Counted from the first letter of the stretch, positions 9,431 through 18,157 are shown. The stretch: 64,000 nt of DNA from Verrucomicrobia bacterium S94 (GCA_004299845.1 CP036201.1:1364001-1428000), one strand, 5' to 3'. Numbers and translations are program-made. Notes: a model not told the origin generated them from the letters alone.

Positions 9431-10516
9431 CTACGGCACTTCGTCAATCCAGCCCCCGCCGAGCACTTCTCCGTTTCTGTAAAAAACGGCGGCCTGACCG
9501 GGGGTCAGTGCAAACTGGGGCTCGTCAAATATGACGCGCCCCTTTTTCCGGTCACCCGAAACCTCAACTGTTGCCTGCGCCCCGTTACTCCGGTAGCGCG
9601 GACGTACTTCGCAAACGAAATCGTCCTGCGGCGGTTCGCCGGCAATCCAGTGAATATCGTCGAGCAGGCATTCGGATTTCATCACTCCCGGCCGTGGAGC
9701 AATTTCAACAATGTTATTCTCTGTATCCAGACGTTTGACATACATCCGCTCACCCAGGGCAATCCCGAGCTTCCCCCGCTGGCCTACCGTGAAATTATGC
9801 AGTCCGTCATGCTCGCCGACCACTTTTCCGGTGTGATCAACAATGTGTCCCTTCTGAACAACCGACGGATCGCGCTTCTCGACAAATTCCGCCAGCTTGC
9901 CCTCTTCAATAAAGCAGAGATCCTGACTGTCCCCGCGGGAAACAACGGGCAGTCCGCGCTCGGCGGAATAAGCCTTCACTTCCGGCTTTTCGATTCCGGC
10001 CAGCGGAAACAGCAGCATCGCGAGCTGTTTCTGGCCAAGACGATGCAGAAAGTACGACTGATCCTTATTCGGATCGGCTGCGGCTAACAGATGGTAGATC
10101 CCGCTTTCATCCTTTTCGACGCGGGCATAATGACCTGTAGCCACAAAATTACAGTTGAGCTGCACGGCACGATCAACCAGAAAACCGAACTTCACAAATG
10201 AATTACAATAGATACAGGGTGAAGGTGTACGCCCTGCGGCATACGATTTTACAAAAGGATCAACAATTTTATCAGTGAAAATGTCCTGTGCATTGACAAC
10301 ATAGTGACGGATATCCAGATAGGAACAGACGCGGCGTGCGCGCTCCACGTCCTCAAGAGAACAGCACCGCGAACCGTCTTTCCACATATGCGCCGTCAGG
10401 CCGATAACTTCATATCCCTGATCCACCAGCATCGCGGCAGCGGCCGAACTGTCGGTTCCACCGCTCATACCGACCGCAACACGACCTTTTGAAGGGTTCT
10501 GTTCTGAATTTGACAT
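9431..10516 (-). CDS. mnmA: tRNA-specific 2-thiouridylase MnmA
   Basis: About 361 residues. The PP-loop appears as VGMSGGTDSSAAAAML (Thr where most have Val), with the catalytic Cys in the TPSPCIYCN segment and the second Cys in SQDLCFI. The C-terminal region includes GQRGKLGIALGERMYV and the beta-barrel ending. MnmA uses ATP and sulfur relayed from cysteine desulfurase to make 2-thiouridine at position 34 of tRNA-Lys, -Glu and -Gln. I chose the ATG at 10516 (MSNSEQN); the frame stays open to a TTG at 10543 with no ribosome binding site. Transcribed away from the ribbon-helix-helix gene. Confidence 0.95.
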   Translation of the reverse strand: MSNSEQNPSKGRVAVGMSGGTDSSAAAAMLVDQGYEVIGLTAHMWKDGSRCCSLEDVERARRVCSYLDIRHYVVNAQDIFTDKIVDPFVKSYAAGRTPSPCIYCNSFVKFGFLVDRAVQLNCNFVATGHYARVEKDESGIYHLLAAADPNKDQSYFLHRLGQKQLAMLLFPLAGIEKPEVKAYSAERGLPVVSRGDSQDLCFIEEGKLAEFVEKRDPSVVQKGHIVDHTGKVVGEHDGLHNFTVGQRGKLGIALGERMYVKRLDTENNIVEIAPRPGVMKSECLLDDIHWIAGEPPQDDFVCEVRPRYRSNGAQATVEVSGDRKKGRVIFDEPQFALTPGQAAVFYRNGEVLGGGWIDEVP

Positions 10517-10660
10517 GCGCGGAAGATAGACACGACACTGCAACTTGGCAAGTTAAGCAGACATTTATTTGAACAGTGTTTAAAATCACTTGTCGAAAGT
10601 ACATAAATCATCAATAAAGAATCACAAACTCGAAAACAAGAGGGAGGAGCAATGTGTTTT

Positions 10661-10679
10661 TCTAGTATTTTTTACTAGA
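10661..10679. promoter_or_regulatory. Inverted repeat TCTAGTA-N5-TACTAGA, candidate operator
   Basis: A perfect 7-bp inverted repeat around a T5 spacer lies about 60 bases ahead of the ribbon-helix-helix gene and between it and mnmA. Ribbon-helix-helix proteins commonly bind such repeats near their own promoter, so autoregulation is a reasonable guess. Confidence 0.4.
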
Positions 10680-10739
10680 CCACCGCGCCGGCGTTTACTA
10701 CAAACGAAAAGAACTTTAATAAACAACGAGGTATAACAC

Positions 10740-10922
10740 ATGGCTACTAACCCTATCGGTAAAAATACGAAAACCATCGGAATCAATATGTCAAAGAAGA
10801 TGGCTGATGAACTTGAAAAACGTGCAGATTCCATGCACCTGTCTACGAGCAAATACTGCAAAGTGATCCTGACTGAATGGTTGGAATCCGGTCGTAAGCT
10901 GACCCTGCAGGAAAAAAAATAA
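10740..10922 (+). CDS. Small ribbon-helix-helix-like protein
   Basis: 60 residues: a basic, Thr-rich start, then a strand TKTIGINMS and two helices KKMADELEKRADSM and STSKYCKVILTEWLESG. This is the layout of Arc/MetJ/CopG-type DNA-binding proteins, where the strand inserts into the major groove and the second helix makes the dimer. GAGG lies eight bases ahead of the ATG. It stands alone, followed by a strong terminator, with no toxin partner beside it. The role is probably transcriptional; targets are unknown. Confidence 0.75.
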   Translation: MATNPIGKNTKTIGINMSKKMADELEKRADSMHLSTSKYCKVILTEWLESGRKLTLQEKK

Positions 10923-10952
10923 GGCTCCGTGATTTTTAAGCGGACTGATCAG

Positions 10953-10984
10953 AACAGGGTTCTTAACAGAACCCTGTTTTGTTT
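10953..10984 (+). terminator. Rho-independent terminator after the ribbon-helix-helix gene
   Basis: Perfect 11-bp stem AACAGGGTTCT / AGAACCCTGTT with a 4-base loop, followed by TTGTTT. Confidence 0.85.
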
Positions 10985-11041
10985 GGCTTTTCCAGTCATT
11001 GGAATCCCTGTTTTTTATAAGAAAAAACAGCCGGTTAGTCT

Positions 11042-11070
11042 TTGACAGGCCGCGCTTTAAGGGGTATGGT
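11042..11070 (+). promoter_or_regulatory. Sigma-70-type promoter of the small basic protein gene
   Basis: TTGACA (11042-11047), 17-base spacer, TATGGT (11065-11070), about 40 bases ahead of the ATG at 11112. The -35 box is perfect and the -10 matches four of six. A strong promoter fits a gene for an abundant ribosome-sized basic protein. Confidence 0.65.
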
Positions 11071-11111
11071 CCGCGATCATTTTTTGAGAAAATAACGACG
11101 GAGAGTTTATC

Positions 11112-11267
11112 ATGTCCATGCACAGCAGCTTGAAAGGCGCGGCTAAAATCCGCACGAAACGTAATGTACTGAAGCGCTTTGAGCGCGTTGAAAAACTGAA
11201 GGCCGAAGGCCGCTGGGCTGAGGGCGATCGCGCGCACGGTCTGCCGAAGACCAAGCCGGAAGCTTAA
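11112..11267 (+). CDS. Small basic protein of the Chlamydiae/Verrucomicrobia type
   Basis: 51 residues, strongly basic: MSMHSSLKGAAKIR, then TKRNVLKRFERVEKLKAEGR, then WAEGDRAHGLPKTKPEA. This matches a short protein family conserved in Chlamydiae and Verrucomicrobia (TIGR04137-type 'small basic protein'), whose RNVLKRFERxE core and GLPKTK tail are nearly invariant. Function is unknown; its size, charge and strong expression suggest an RNA- or ribosome-associated role. GGAGAG precedes the ATG. It has its own promoter and terminator. It is the most useful taxonomic marker in the window. Confidence 0.93.
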   Translation: MSMHSSLKGAAKIRTKRNVLKRFERVEKLKAEGRWAEGDRAHGLPKTKPEA

Positions 11268-11286
11268 TTCAGCGCTTACGCATTTG

Positions 11287-11323
11287 CAAAGCACTCCAGG
11301 CTGCAGCCGGGGGTGCTTTTTTA
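11287..11323 (+). terminator. Rho-independent terminator of the small basic protein gene
   Basis: AAGCACTCC pairs with GGGGTGCTT (one G-T wobble) around a 12-13-base loop, followed by a T6 run. Confidence 0.8.
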
Positions 11324-11330
11324 TTGAATC

Positions 11331-12080
11331 ATGCCTGCAAACGAATCCATTCGACTCCAGAAACACCTGGCCGACTGCGGTCTGGGCTCCCGGCGCTTCT
11401 GTGAAAAACTGATTTCCGCCGGACGGGTTAAGGTGGACGGTAAAATTGTTACCGAGCTGGGAACCAAAGTGGTTCCCGGCCGGCAGAAAGTGGAATGCAA
11501 CGGAAAACCGGTTATTCAGGAACCCCCGGTTACCCTGCTGCTGAACAAACCGCCCAAAGTGATCTGCACCTCGGATGATCCACAGGGCCGGACCACTGTA
11601 CTTGACCTGCTTGACGATCTGCCGGAACGCGTTTACACCGTCGGCCGCCTTGATTTCATGAGCGAAGGGCTGATTGTAGTGACCAACGATGGCGATCTTG
11701 CCCATGCCCTGATGCACCCGAGGTATCATATTCCCAAGGTCTATAAGGTCTGGATTGATACGCCGCTGGGCTTTCACCAGCGGCCGAAAATGATGCGCGG
11801 AATTCCCAACCGGGGCGAAACCCTGCGTGTGCTCCATATTGATGAGGGCAAACATACGAAACAAGGGGTTGAATATACCATCACTCTGGGCGAAGGCCGT
11901 AACCGCCATATTCGCCGGCTGATGGAACATTTTGATAAAAAAGTTTTCCGGCTGCAGCGTACTGCTATCGGACCGATCCGACTGGACGACCTGAAAACCG
12001 GCGAATGGCGCCGCGTCAAACCCGCCGAGTTGAAACTGCTGCGCATTGCCATCCGGGAAGCAAAAGCGCAGGCAAAATAG
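11331..12080 (+). CDS. rRNA pseudouridine synthase, RsuA/RluB/RluF family
   Basis: 249 residues. An N-terminal S4 RNA-binding domain (IRLQKHLADCGLGSRRFCEK, residues 6-65) precedes a pseudouridine synthase domain with the catalytic Asp in VGRLDFMSEGLIVVTNDG near residue 105 and the GRNRHIRRLMEHF segment near 200. This fits RluB/RsuA-type enzymes that isomerise a single uridine in 23S or 16S rRNA. Which position is modified cannot be told with certainty; RluB is most common in non-proteobacteria. The ATG follows the previous terminator closely, with no obvious ribosome binding site. Confidence 0.9.
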   Translation: MPANESIRLQKHLADCGLGSRRFCEKLISAGRVKVDGKIVTELGTKVVPGRQKVECNGKPVIQEPPVTLLLNKPPKVICTSDDPQGRTTVLDLLDDLPERVYTVGRLDFMSEGLIVVTNDGDLAHALMHPRYHIPKVYKVWIDTPLGFHQRPKMMRGIPNRGETLRVLHIDEGKHTKQGVEYTITLGEGRNRHIRRLMEHFDKKVFRLQRTAIGPIRLDDLKTGEWRRVKPAELKLLRIAIREAKAQAK

Positions 12081-12135
12081 CGCAAAGCCGCTTGACGTCA
12101 GCAGATGATAAATAATACCGTATTTGTCATATATA

Positions 12136-12243
12136 AATTGCATTAAGAGCGGCGTGAGGGAACTGGCCCGGCGAGCGTCCGGCAACCTGAAAAGAACGCA
12201 GGTGCCAAGGCCAGGCTTTGCAGCGCAAAGCAACGATGTGTTC
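12136..12243 (+). promoter_or_regulatory. SAM riboswitch (S-box, SAM-I type)
   Basis: The segment carries the S-box core: AAGAG, GAGGGAACTGGCCC, CCGGCAACC and GGTGCCAAGGCC in the right order. Helix P3 can form from ACCT/AGGT, and P4 is a clear GCTTTG-CAGCG-CAAAGC hairpin. It lies 79 bases ahead of the metY ATG, the classic place for a SAM-sensing leader that shuts off methionine synthesis. P1 pairing (around TTGCAT with GATGTG) is weak as drawn by eye, so the exact ends are approximate. A TTGACG at 12092 may be the -35 box. Confidence 0.85.
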
Positions 12244-12321
12244 CAGCAGATGGAAAAAGATCGCTGTCTTTTCGCAAAGTTTTTCCCGGCGGCGTGAATA
12301 TCAACCCGAAGGAGAAACCTA

Positions 12322-13587
12322 ATGAGTAAACTGGAAACCCAATGTCTGCACGCCGGATACGAATCCGTCGAAGGAAGTACTAAATCCCAGGCTGTTCCGC
12401 TGTACCGCACGGCATCCTACCGTTTTGACAGCACCGAACACGCGGCCAATCTGTTCACCCTCAAAGAACTGGGCAATATCTACACCCGCCTGATGAATCC
12501 CACCTCCGATATTCTGGAACAGCGCGTGGCTGCTCTGGAAGGCGGAGCCGCAGCGCTCGCACTGGCCTCCGGTACCAGCGCGGTATTTTACAGCATCATC
12601 AATCTGGCGAAGTCGGGTGATGAGATTGTGTCCTCCAGCAATCTCTATGGCGGCACCTACACGCAGTTCAACGACATTCTGCCGGGCATGGGCATCAAGG
12701 TGAACTTTGTGGATTCGTCCGACCCGAAAAATTTTGAAGCCGCCATCAATGAAAAAACCAAAGCGGTATTCTGCGAAACCATCGGCAACCCCGCTCTGGG
12801 ACTGACCGATATCCAGGGCGTTGCCGATATCGCACACGCGCACGGGCTTCCGCTGATTGTCGATTCCACTTTCACCACTCCAGCCCTGCTGCGTCCGCTG
12901 GACCACGGGGCCGACATTGTCGTCCACTCGCTGACCAAATGGATGGGCGGTCACGGAACCGGCATCGGCGGCATTGTTGTAGACTCCGGAAAATTTGACT
13001 GGACCACCGGCAAGCACCCGCTGCTGTCCGACCCGGAGCCAAGCTACTGGAACGTCAGTTTCGCTAACGATCTCGGCGATCTGGCTCCCCTCGCCTACAT
13101 TCTGCGTATGCGTCTGATTCCGCTTCGCAATCTCGGAGCCTGCATCGCTCCGGACAACGCCTGGATGGCTCTGCAGGGCATTGAAACACTGGCTCTGCGT
13201 ATGGAGCGCCACTCCGAAAACGGTCGCGCCGTGGCCGAACACCTGAAAAAAAGCAGCTCCGTCGAGTGGGTTAAATATGCCGGAGACGACAAACTGGCAT
13301 CGAAATATCTCCCGAACGGAGCCGGCGGCATGGTCGTCTTTGAAATCAAAGGCGGCGAAGAGGCCGGCCGTAAATTCATCGAAGCCCTCAGTATGTTCTC
13401 ACACGTAGCCAATGTGGGCGATGCGCGCAGTCTGGCCATTCATCCGGCAAGTACGACGCATTCCCAGCTGACACCGGAACAGCAGGCTGCCGGCGGTATT
13501 ACGCCCGGTCTGATCCGTCTATCGATCGGTATCGAACATATCGACGATATTCTGGCCGATATCGACCAGGCACTGGCTCGGTCATAA
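12322..13587 (+). CDS. metY: O-acetylhomoserine sulfhydrylase (PLP-dependent)
   Basis: 421 residues. Cys/Met-metabolism PLP fold: SGTSAVFYSIINLAKSGDEI near residue 85, the PLP-phosphate region LYGGTY, and the Schiff-base Lys in VVHSLTKWMGGHGTGIGG near residue 210. Length and the GGHG loop fit O-acetylhomoserine aminocarboxypropyltransferase, which makes homocysteine from O-acetylhomoserine and sulfide. The SAM riboswitch upstream supports a methionine-pathway role. AAGGAG precedes the ATG by seven bases. A related cystathionine gamma-synthase activity cannot be fully excluded. Confidence 0.93.
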   Translation: MSKLETQCLHAGYESVEGSTKSQAVPLYRTASYRFDSTEHAANLFTLKELGNIYTRLMNPTSDILEQRVAALEGGAAALALASGTSAVFYSIINLAKSGDEIVSSSNLYGGTYTQFNDILPGMGIKVNFVDSSDPKNFEAAINEKTKAVFCETIGNPALGLTDIQGVADIAHAHGLPLIVDSTFTTPALLRPLDHGADIVVHSLTKWMGGHGTGIGGIVVDSGKFDWTTGKHPLLSDPEPSYWNVSFANDLGDLAPLAYILRMRLIPLRNLGACIAPDNAWMALQGIETLALRMERHSENGRAVAEHLKKSSSVEWVKYAGDDKLASKYLPNGAGGMVVFEIKGGEEAGRKFIEALSMFSHVANVGDARSLAIHPASTTHSQLTPEQQAAGGITPGLIRLSIGIEHIDDILADIDQALARS

Positions 13588-13599
13588 AAAACGGAAACA

Positions 13600-13624
13600 G
13601 GCCGTCCCGTTCCGGGGCGGTCTT
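13600..13624 (+). terminator. Probable terminator after metY
   Basis: GGCCGTCCC / GGGGCGGTC stem with a 5-base loop, two wobbles, followed by TT. The preceding 19 bases (ATAAAAAACGGAAACAGGC) recur at about 34535. Confidence 0.6.
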
Positions 13625-13635
13625 AAAATTCAGCC

Positions 13636-15029
13636 TCATCGATTTTTCAAACTCAAATGCGGAGCAATAAACAGTATCAGCAGCCCTGCCAGAATACCCG
13701 GCATACCTTCATAGATCATATTGTGCCAGCCGGCCCCGCGCCAAAGCATAGCGACGGCCAAACCGCCCAGCATCGCAAATACAGCCGTTTTATGACCGGG
13801 CTTTCCGCCGAAGCACAGATACATCAGCAGCGGAGCAAAGGCACTTGCCAGTCCTGACCACGCCATAATCACCAGACTGAATACACTCTGTTTATTCAGA
13901 ATGGCCCAGCCCAGCGCAAATACGGTGATCAGAACAGTCGTCACTTTCAGCATCCAGGTTTTTTCAATCTTCTGCGGAATCAGATCGTGGGTAACCGCCG
14001 AAGAACAGCTCAGCACCACGGAATCCGCTGTGGACATCGTTGCCGCAAAAACACCGGCAAGAATCAGCCCGACCAGAAACGGCGGCAACAGCTCCTGTGC
14101 CATCATCGGCAACGCCAGTTCGGCATCAAAAGCACCCGTGTCGGACAGGTAGATTCTCGACAGCATGTAGCGGCGGCATAAAACGCGATAAACCAGAGAT
14201 AATACCAGAACTTTGCCCGCACCATTTTGGTTTTACAGTCGAGCGTCATAAACCGCACCATGACATGCGGCTGCCCGGCAACCGACAATCCGGCAAATCC
14301 CCAGCTGACAGCAAAAAAAAGGCCGCCGAACAGCCCCGGAAAAACCAGTCCCTTGGGAAACAGGTCAAGAAATCCTTCCACCCGGCCCATCTGCTCAATT
14401 GCACCGGACACGCCACCAACCGAAGAGGTAGCCACAATCAGCAGCAGACTCATCGCCAGCATCATCACGACCGACTGCGCCGCATCGGTCCAGATGGACG
14501 CCCGGATGCCGCCGGAAAAACAATAGACCGCTACCAGCACCGCACCGATCACCGCACCGGTCCATTCCGGCCAGTCAAACAGCACATGCAGTGCCTTGCT
14601 TCCCGCCACAAGCTGTGCTCCGGCGTAGGCCATCAGAAAGATCAGCGTCACTGCGGCGGCCAGACGCTGCAGCACCACGTTCCGATTTCCGTTCCATGCG
14701 CTGAGCACTCCGGCATAACTGACTTCACCGGTACGCTCTGTCGCAATGCGCAGCCGCCGATGAACCAGACTGGAGGCCACCATATCACCCAGAATCCAGC
14801 CGGTCATCAGCCAGATCGAAGCCAGCCCGGTCACATAGGTGTAGCCGATGACTCCGATAAACATGTATCCGCTGTTGTTGGTCGCAACGGCGGAAAGTCC
14901 AACGAGTGACGGCGGGATTGAACTGCTGGCCAGATAATAATCTTTTTTGGTTCCCCGACTGTGCAGCACCGAACTGATACCGATGACCGCAAACAGACTG
15001 AGAAATAAAAGAAATCCGAAAACCATCAT
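13636..15029 (-). pseudogene. Sodium/solute symporter (SSS family) of the ectoine operon, apparent frameshift
   Basis: Residues 1-297 (from the ATG at 15029) show SSS-family helices and the signature region YCFSGGIRASIWTDAAQSVV, closest by eye to Na+/proline (PutP-like) symporters. Near 14170 the frame turns into a Cys/Arg-rich tail and stops at 14103. A -1 shift there joins YAAAT directly to LSRIYLSDTGAFDAELALPMM and a natural remainder with ATMSTADSVVLSCSSAV, ending at 13636. Together they make one symporter of about 463 residues. It lies 22 bases behind ectC, so it probably took up ectoine or another compatible solute. It is either a recent pseudogene or a sequencing error. Confidence 0.8.
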
Positions 15030-15051
15030 GCGTTCATCCCCGCCCTTGCGA

Positions 15052-15456
15052 TCAATCTACAACGGCTTCCGCTTCCAGCGAATAGGAGCCGTCTTCCCGG
15101 TGCACCTCTTTACCGTGCAAAGGCGGATTGAAAACACAGGCCATCTGCATTTCCTCAAAGGCACGAAGCATATGATCGTCATTTTTATCGAGGATATAAA
15201 TAGTGCCCGGTTCAATGGGATACTTTATACCGTCACTGAGCGTCTCTACTTCGCCACGCCCGGAGATGCAATAGACGGACTCCAGATGTTTTTTGTAATG
15301 AAGATGAAAATCGGCATCTTTATAAATCGTCGTGATATGAAATGAAAATCCCATTCCGTCATCACGAAGAAGCAGACGCGTGCTCTCCCAGTTTCCATCC
15401 GGCGAGACAACACGACGCGCAGAGGCATTGGCCTCCTTGAGGTTTCTGACAATCAT
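15052..15456 (-). CDS. ectC: L-ectoine synthase
   Basis: 134 residues, the usual length. A cupin with [10 protein letters not shown] at the start, the metal-site region [17 protein letters not shown] and the [16 protein letters not shown] segment, all hallmark EctC motifs. It closes the ring of N-gamma-acetyl-2,4-diaminobutyrate to form ectoine in the cytoplasm. Its ATG overlaps the ectB stop by four bases, indicating translational coupling within ectABC. No ectD (hydroxylase) or dedicated aspartokinase gene follows. Confidence 0.97.
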   Translation of the reverse strand: MIVRNLKEANASARRVVSPDGNWESTRLLLRDDGMGFSFHITTIYKDADFHLHYKKHLESVYCISGRGEVETLSDGIKYPIEPGTIYILDKNDDHMLRAFEEMQMACVFNPPLHGKEVHREDGSYSLEAEAVVD

Positions 15457-16784
15457 TTTACTTTTTCCTCCACATGGTTCTTCTCAACAATGACATCATC
15501 GAAATAATCGGTCTCCTCTGGAATTTCATCCACTCGTCGGCACACCAGCCGGACAGCATTCTCCAGAATATCAATACCCCGCTTCAGGTTTTCGTCCGTA
15601 ATAACCAACGGACACAGCAGCTTAATCACCTGATCATCCGCGCCGCTGGTTTCAATAATCAGCCCCTGACGGAATGCCGCCTGGGTAATCTGTCCGGCAA
15701 TATCCCCATTGACACAGTTAATGCCCTGAAACATGCCGCGGCCGCGGGTGGTAAAATGGCCTTCACCATATTCGTCCACGATTTTATTCAGCCGTTTCTC
15801 AATATATTTCCCTTTTCGCTGTACCTCTTTTTCGAAAGTGTCATCACTCCAGAATTCATCAATCGCCGCCTTTGCCGTAACAAAAGCCATGTTGTTTCCA
15901 CGGAATGTGCCGTTGTGTTCACCGGGTTTCCAATTGTCGTATTTCGGTTTGATCAGCACCACAGCAAACGGCAGACCGTAACCGCTGAGGGATTTTGAGA
16001 GCGTAATGATATCGGGTTTGATCCCCGCTTCTTCAAAACTGAAAAAGTTTCCGGACCGGCCGTTGCCTGCCTGAATGTCATCAACAATCAACAGCATTTC
16101 ATGTTTTCTGCACACCGCTTCCAGCTTTCTCAGCCACTCCACGGTGCAGGCGTTAATGCCGCCTTCGCCCTGAATACATTCAACAATGGCCGCCGCCGGC
16201 TTATCAATGCCGCTGCTCGAATCCGAAAGGATCTTGTCCATATATTCAATGGTATCGAGATCGTCACCCATGTAGCCGTCGTAGGGCATCCGGCTGCTGC
16301 CGGCCAGTGTCAGTCCCGCCGCGCCGCGATGATGCGAGTTGCCCGTACAGGCCAGCGAACCCATACTCACCCCGTGAAAGCCGTTGGTGAACGAAATGAT
16401 GTTACTGCGGCCCGTGTAGCTTCGGGCCGCTTTCAGTGCTGCCTCGACCGCATTGGTTCCGGTAGGACCGGTGAACATGACCATATAATCGAGCTCACGA
16501 GGCTGAAGAATTTTTTTCTGAAAGGTTTCCAGAAACTCGCGTTTGGCTTCGGTATGCAGGTCCAGACTGTGCGAGATACCGTCGTTGGCAATATATTCCA
16601 ACAGCTTTTCTTTGAATACCGGATGGTTGTGGCCGTAGTTCAGCGAACCGGCACCCGCCAGAAAATCGAGATATTCATTACCATCGGTGTCATAAACATA
16701 CTCCCCTTTTGCACGTTCAAAAATGCGGGGGAAATTTCGAGCATAACTCTGAACTTCTGATTCTATTTCATCGAAGATCTTCAT
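15453..16784 (-). CDS. ectB: Diaminobutyrate-2-oxoglutarate transaminase
   Basis: 443 residues, class III aminotransferase. Key features: [17 protein letters not shown] near residue 95, the Asp of [12 protein letters not shown] near 238, and the PLP Lys in [13 protein letters not shown] near 268. Length and motifs match EctB, which converts aspartate semialdehyde to 2,4-diaminobutyrate, the first step of ectoine synthesis. Its ATG directly follows the ectA stop codon. Confidence 0.96.
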   Translation of the reverse strand: MKIFDEIESEVQSYARNFPRIFERAKGEYVYDTDGNEYLDFLAGAGSLNYGHNHPVFKEKLLEYIANDGISHSLDLHTEAKREFLETFQKKILQPRELDYMVMFTGPTGTNAVEAALKAARSYTGRSNIISFTNGFHGVSMGSLACTGNSHHRGAAGLTLAGSSRMPYDGYMGDDLDTIEYMDKILSDSSSGIDKPAAAIVECIQGEGGINACTVEWLRKLEAVCRKHEMLLIVDDIQAGNGRSGNFFSFEEAGIKPDIITLSKSLSGYGLPFAVVLIKPKYDNWKPGEHNGTFRGNNMAFVTAKAAIDEFWSDDTFEKEVQRKGKYIEKRLNKIVDEYGEGHFTTRGRGMFQGINCVNGDIAGQITQAAFRQGLIIETSGADDQVIKLLCPLVITDENLKRGIDILENAVRLVCRRVDEIPEETDYFDDVIVEKNHVEEKVK

Positions 16785-17297
16785 CTATTTTTCCTCGCTT
16801 TGCTGTTTGGTTATCGGGCCGATATGCCACAGTTCTTCCGATTCGTGGATACCTTCAAAATGTGTGTCACGATCAAATCCTGCAGAAACCTTTACAGGGG
16901 CATGCAGCGCGGCGGCCAATTTAGAGAATACCGCCTGCGAAGCCTTATTGGTCGGGGTGATGGTGGTTTCCAGTGCCTGAATATTCCGGCAGGCCGGGCG
17001 TTTCAGCAGTTCGAGCAGCATCCGGCCGGCCAATCCCTGACCACGGGCCGGTTCCGCTACGGCAACCTGCCAGATAAAAAGCGTGTCAGGTCGATCCGGA
17101 ATCAGATAGCCGCTGATAAAGCCGACCAGATTCCCCTGCTCTTTTGCACAGATTGCCGTTTCATTAAAATGGGAACATTGCAATAGATTACAGTATACGG
17201 AGTTCGGATCCAGCGGAGGACATGCTGCAACCAGCCGGTGCAGCGCATAACCGTCGGTGGATACCGGCGGATGAAAATCAATGGTTGTTTTTTGCAA
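16785..17297 (-). CDS. ectA: L-2,4-diaminobutyrate N-acetyltransferase
   Basis: 170 residues, GNAT fold. It begins like other EctA proteins (DGYALHRLVAACPPLDPNSV, YCNLLQCSHF) and has the acetyl-CoA loop VAVAEPARGQGLAGRML near residue 90. It acetylates 2,4-diaminobutyrate at the gamma amino group. The start appears to be a TTG at 17297, with GAGG four to five bases upstream. First gene of the ectoine operon, divergent from the MarR-type regulator. Confidence 0.95.
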   Translation of the reverse strand: MQKTTIDFHPPVSTDGYALHRLVAACPPLDPNSVYCNLLQCSHFNETAICAKEQGNLVGFISGYLIPDRPDTLFIWQVAVAEPARGQGLAGRMLLELLKRPACRNIQALETTITPTNKASQAVFSKLAAALHAPVKVSAGFDRDTHFEGIHESEELWHIGPITKQQSEEK

Positions 17298-17364
17298 AAT
17301 ACCTCGCTTTGCAGTCGGTTGCTGTTGCTTTAAATTGAAATCAAGGCAAGCTGACTGTGTGTTG

Positions 17365-17374
17365 TATTCGAATA
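17365..17374. promoter_or_regulatory. Palindrome TATTCGAATA in the ectA leader
   Basis: A perfect 10-bp palindrome about 70 bases upstream of the ectA start, in the shared ectA/regulator intergenic region. Possible operator for the divergent MarR-type protein; tentative. Confidence 0.3.
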
Positions 17375-17446
17375 TCGTTTTTTATTTACGGACAGTTTCT
17401 ACCGCCCTGAGTACGGGAAAGCGCAAGCACCGTAGAAAAGGATGAA

Positions 17447-17475
17447 TTTGCATGCAAACTATTTCGTGTTAGAAT
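17447..17475 (+). promoter_or_regulatory. Promoter of the ectR-like gene with overlapping palindrome
   Basis: TTTGCA (17447-17452), 17-base spacer, TAGAAT (17470-17475, five of six to TATAAT). The -35 box is half of the perfect 12-bp palindrome TTTGCATGCAAA (17447-17458). A MarR-family dimer bound there would block the promoter, suggesting autorepression. Confidence 0.5.
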
Positions 17476-17518
17476 TATTCGTCTAGATATCTTATCAGGT
17501 ATAAAGAAAGAGCTCATC

Positions 17519-18064
17519 ATGACCGAACAAAGTAATATTACGCTGGAGCAACGGAACGAATTTTTCGAAACCTATGGCATCCGTGTGCTGAAATCGCTGC
17601 GCCGCATTATCCGCGCCGTTGATATCCACTCCAAAAAACTGAGCCATGATTATAAAATCACGGCACCGCAGATGATCTGCCTTTACAGCCTTCAGAAAAA
17701 CGGACCGATGACGCAGTCCGAGCTGGCCCAGGATGTCGATCTCGGTATGAGCACGGTGAACGGCATAATTGACCGTTTACATGCAAAAGGCTGGATTCAC
17801 CGACAGCGTGACGAGGTGGACCGCCGCAAAGTTTTTCTTGAACTGACGGAAAGCGGAACAGTTCAGGCCAATGAAGCCCCTGCTCTGCTGCAGGATAAAC
17901 TCTCTGAAGCCCTGCAGGCCCTGCCGGAACTGGAACAGGCCGCCATTGCATTGTCGCTCGAACGTATCGTTGAACTTATGGGTGTCGGTCATCTGGAAGC
18001 TTCAAGCAACCTGATTCCTACCGAACAGATTCCGGAAAATCCGTCTTCGTCCGCTCGCGGTTGA
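17519..18064 (+). CDS. ectR: MarR-family regulator of ectoine genes (EctR-like)
   Basis: 181 residues. Winged-helix core at about residues 40-135: ITAPQMICLYSLQKNGPMTQ, SELAQDVDLGMSTVNGIIDR recognition helix and the wing RDEVDRRKVFLELT. MarR-type EctR1 proteins of similar length repress ectABC in halotolerant methylotrophs and others, and the divergent position next to ectA supports the same job here. The C-terminal 40 residues are longer than in minimal MarR proteins. The link to ectoine is from context; the ligand or signal is unknown. Confidence 0.85.
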   Translation: MTEQSNITLEQRNEFFETYGIRVLKSLRRIIRAVDIHSKKLSHDYKITAPQMICLYSLQKNGPMTQSELAQDVDLGMSTVNGIIDRLHAKGWIHRQRDEVDRRKVFLELTESGTVQANEAPALLQDKLSEALQALPELEQAAIALSLERIVELMGVGHLEASSNLIPTEQIPENPSSSARG

Positions 18065-18157
18065 TAGATCAGACATCCAGCCGGGATGTCCCATAATACG
18101 GTGGCGACGGCGTGAACGAGTCGCATTTAAGCATCGCCGTTCGCATTCCGATATGCT

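Noticed and set aside
10516-10543. Longer MnmA from a TTG at 10543
   Set aside because: No ribosome binding site, and the added residues do not resemble the family N-terminus.
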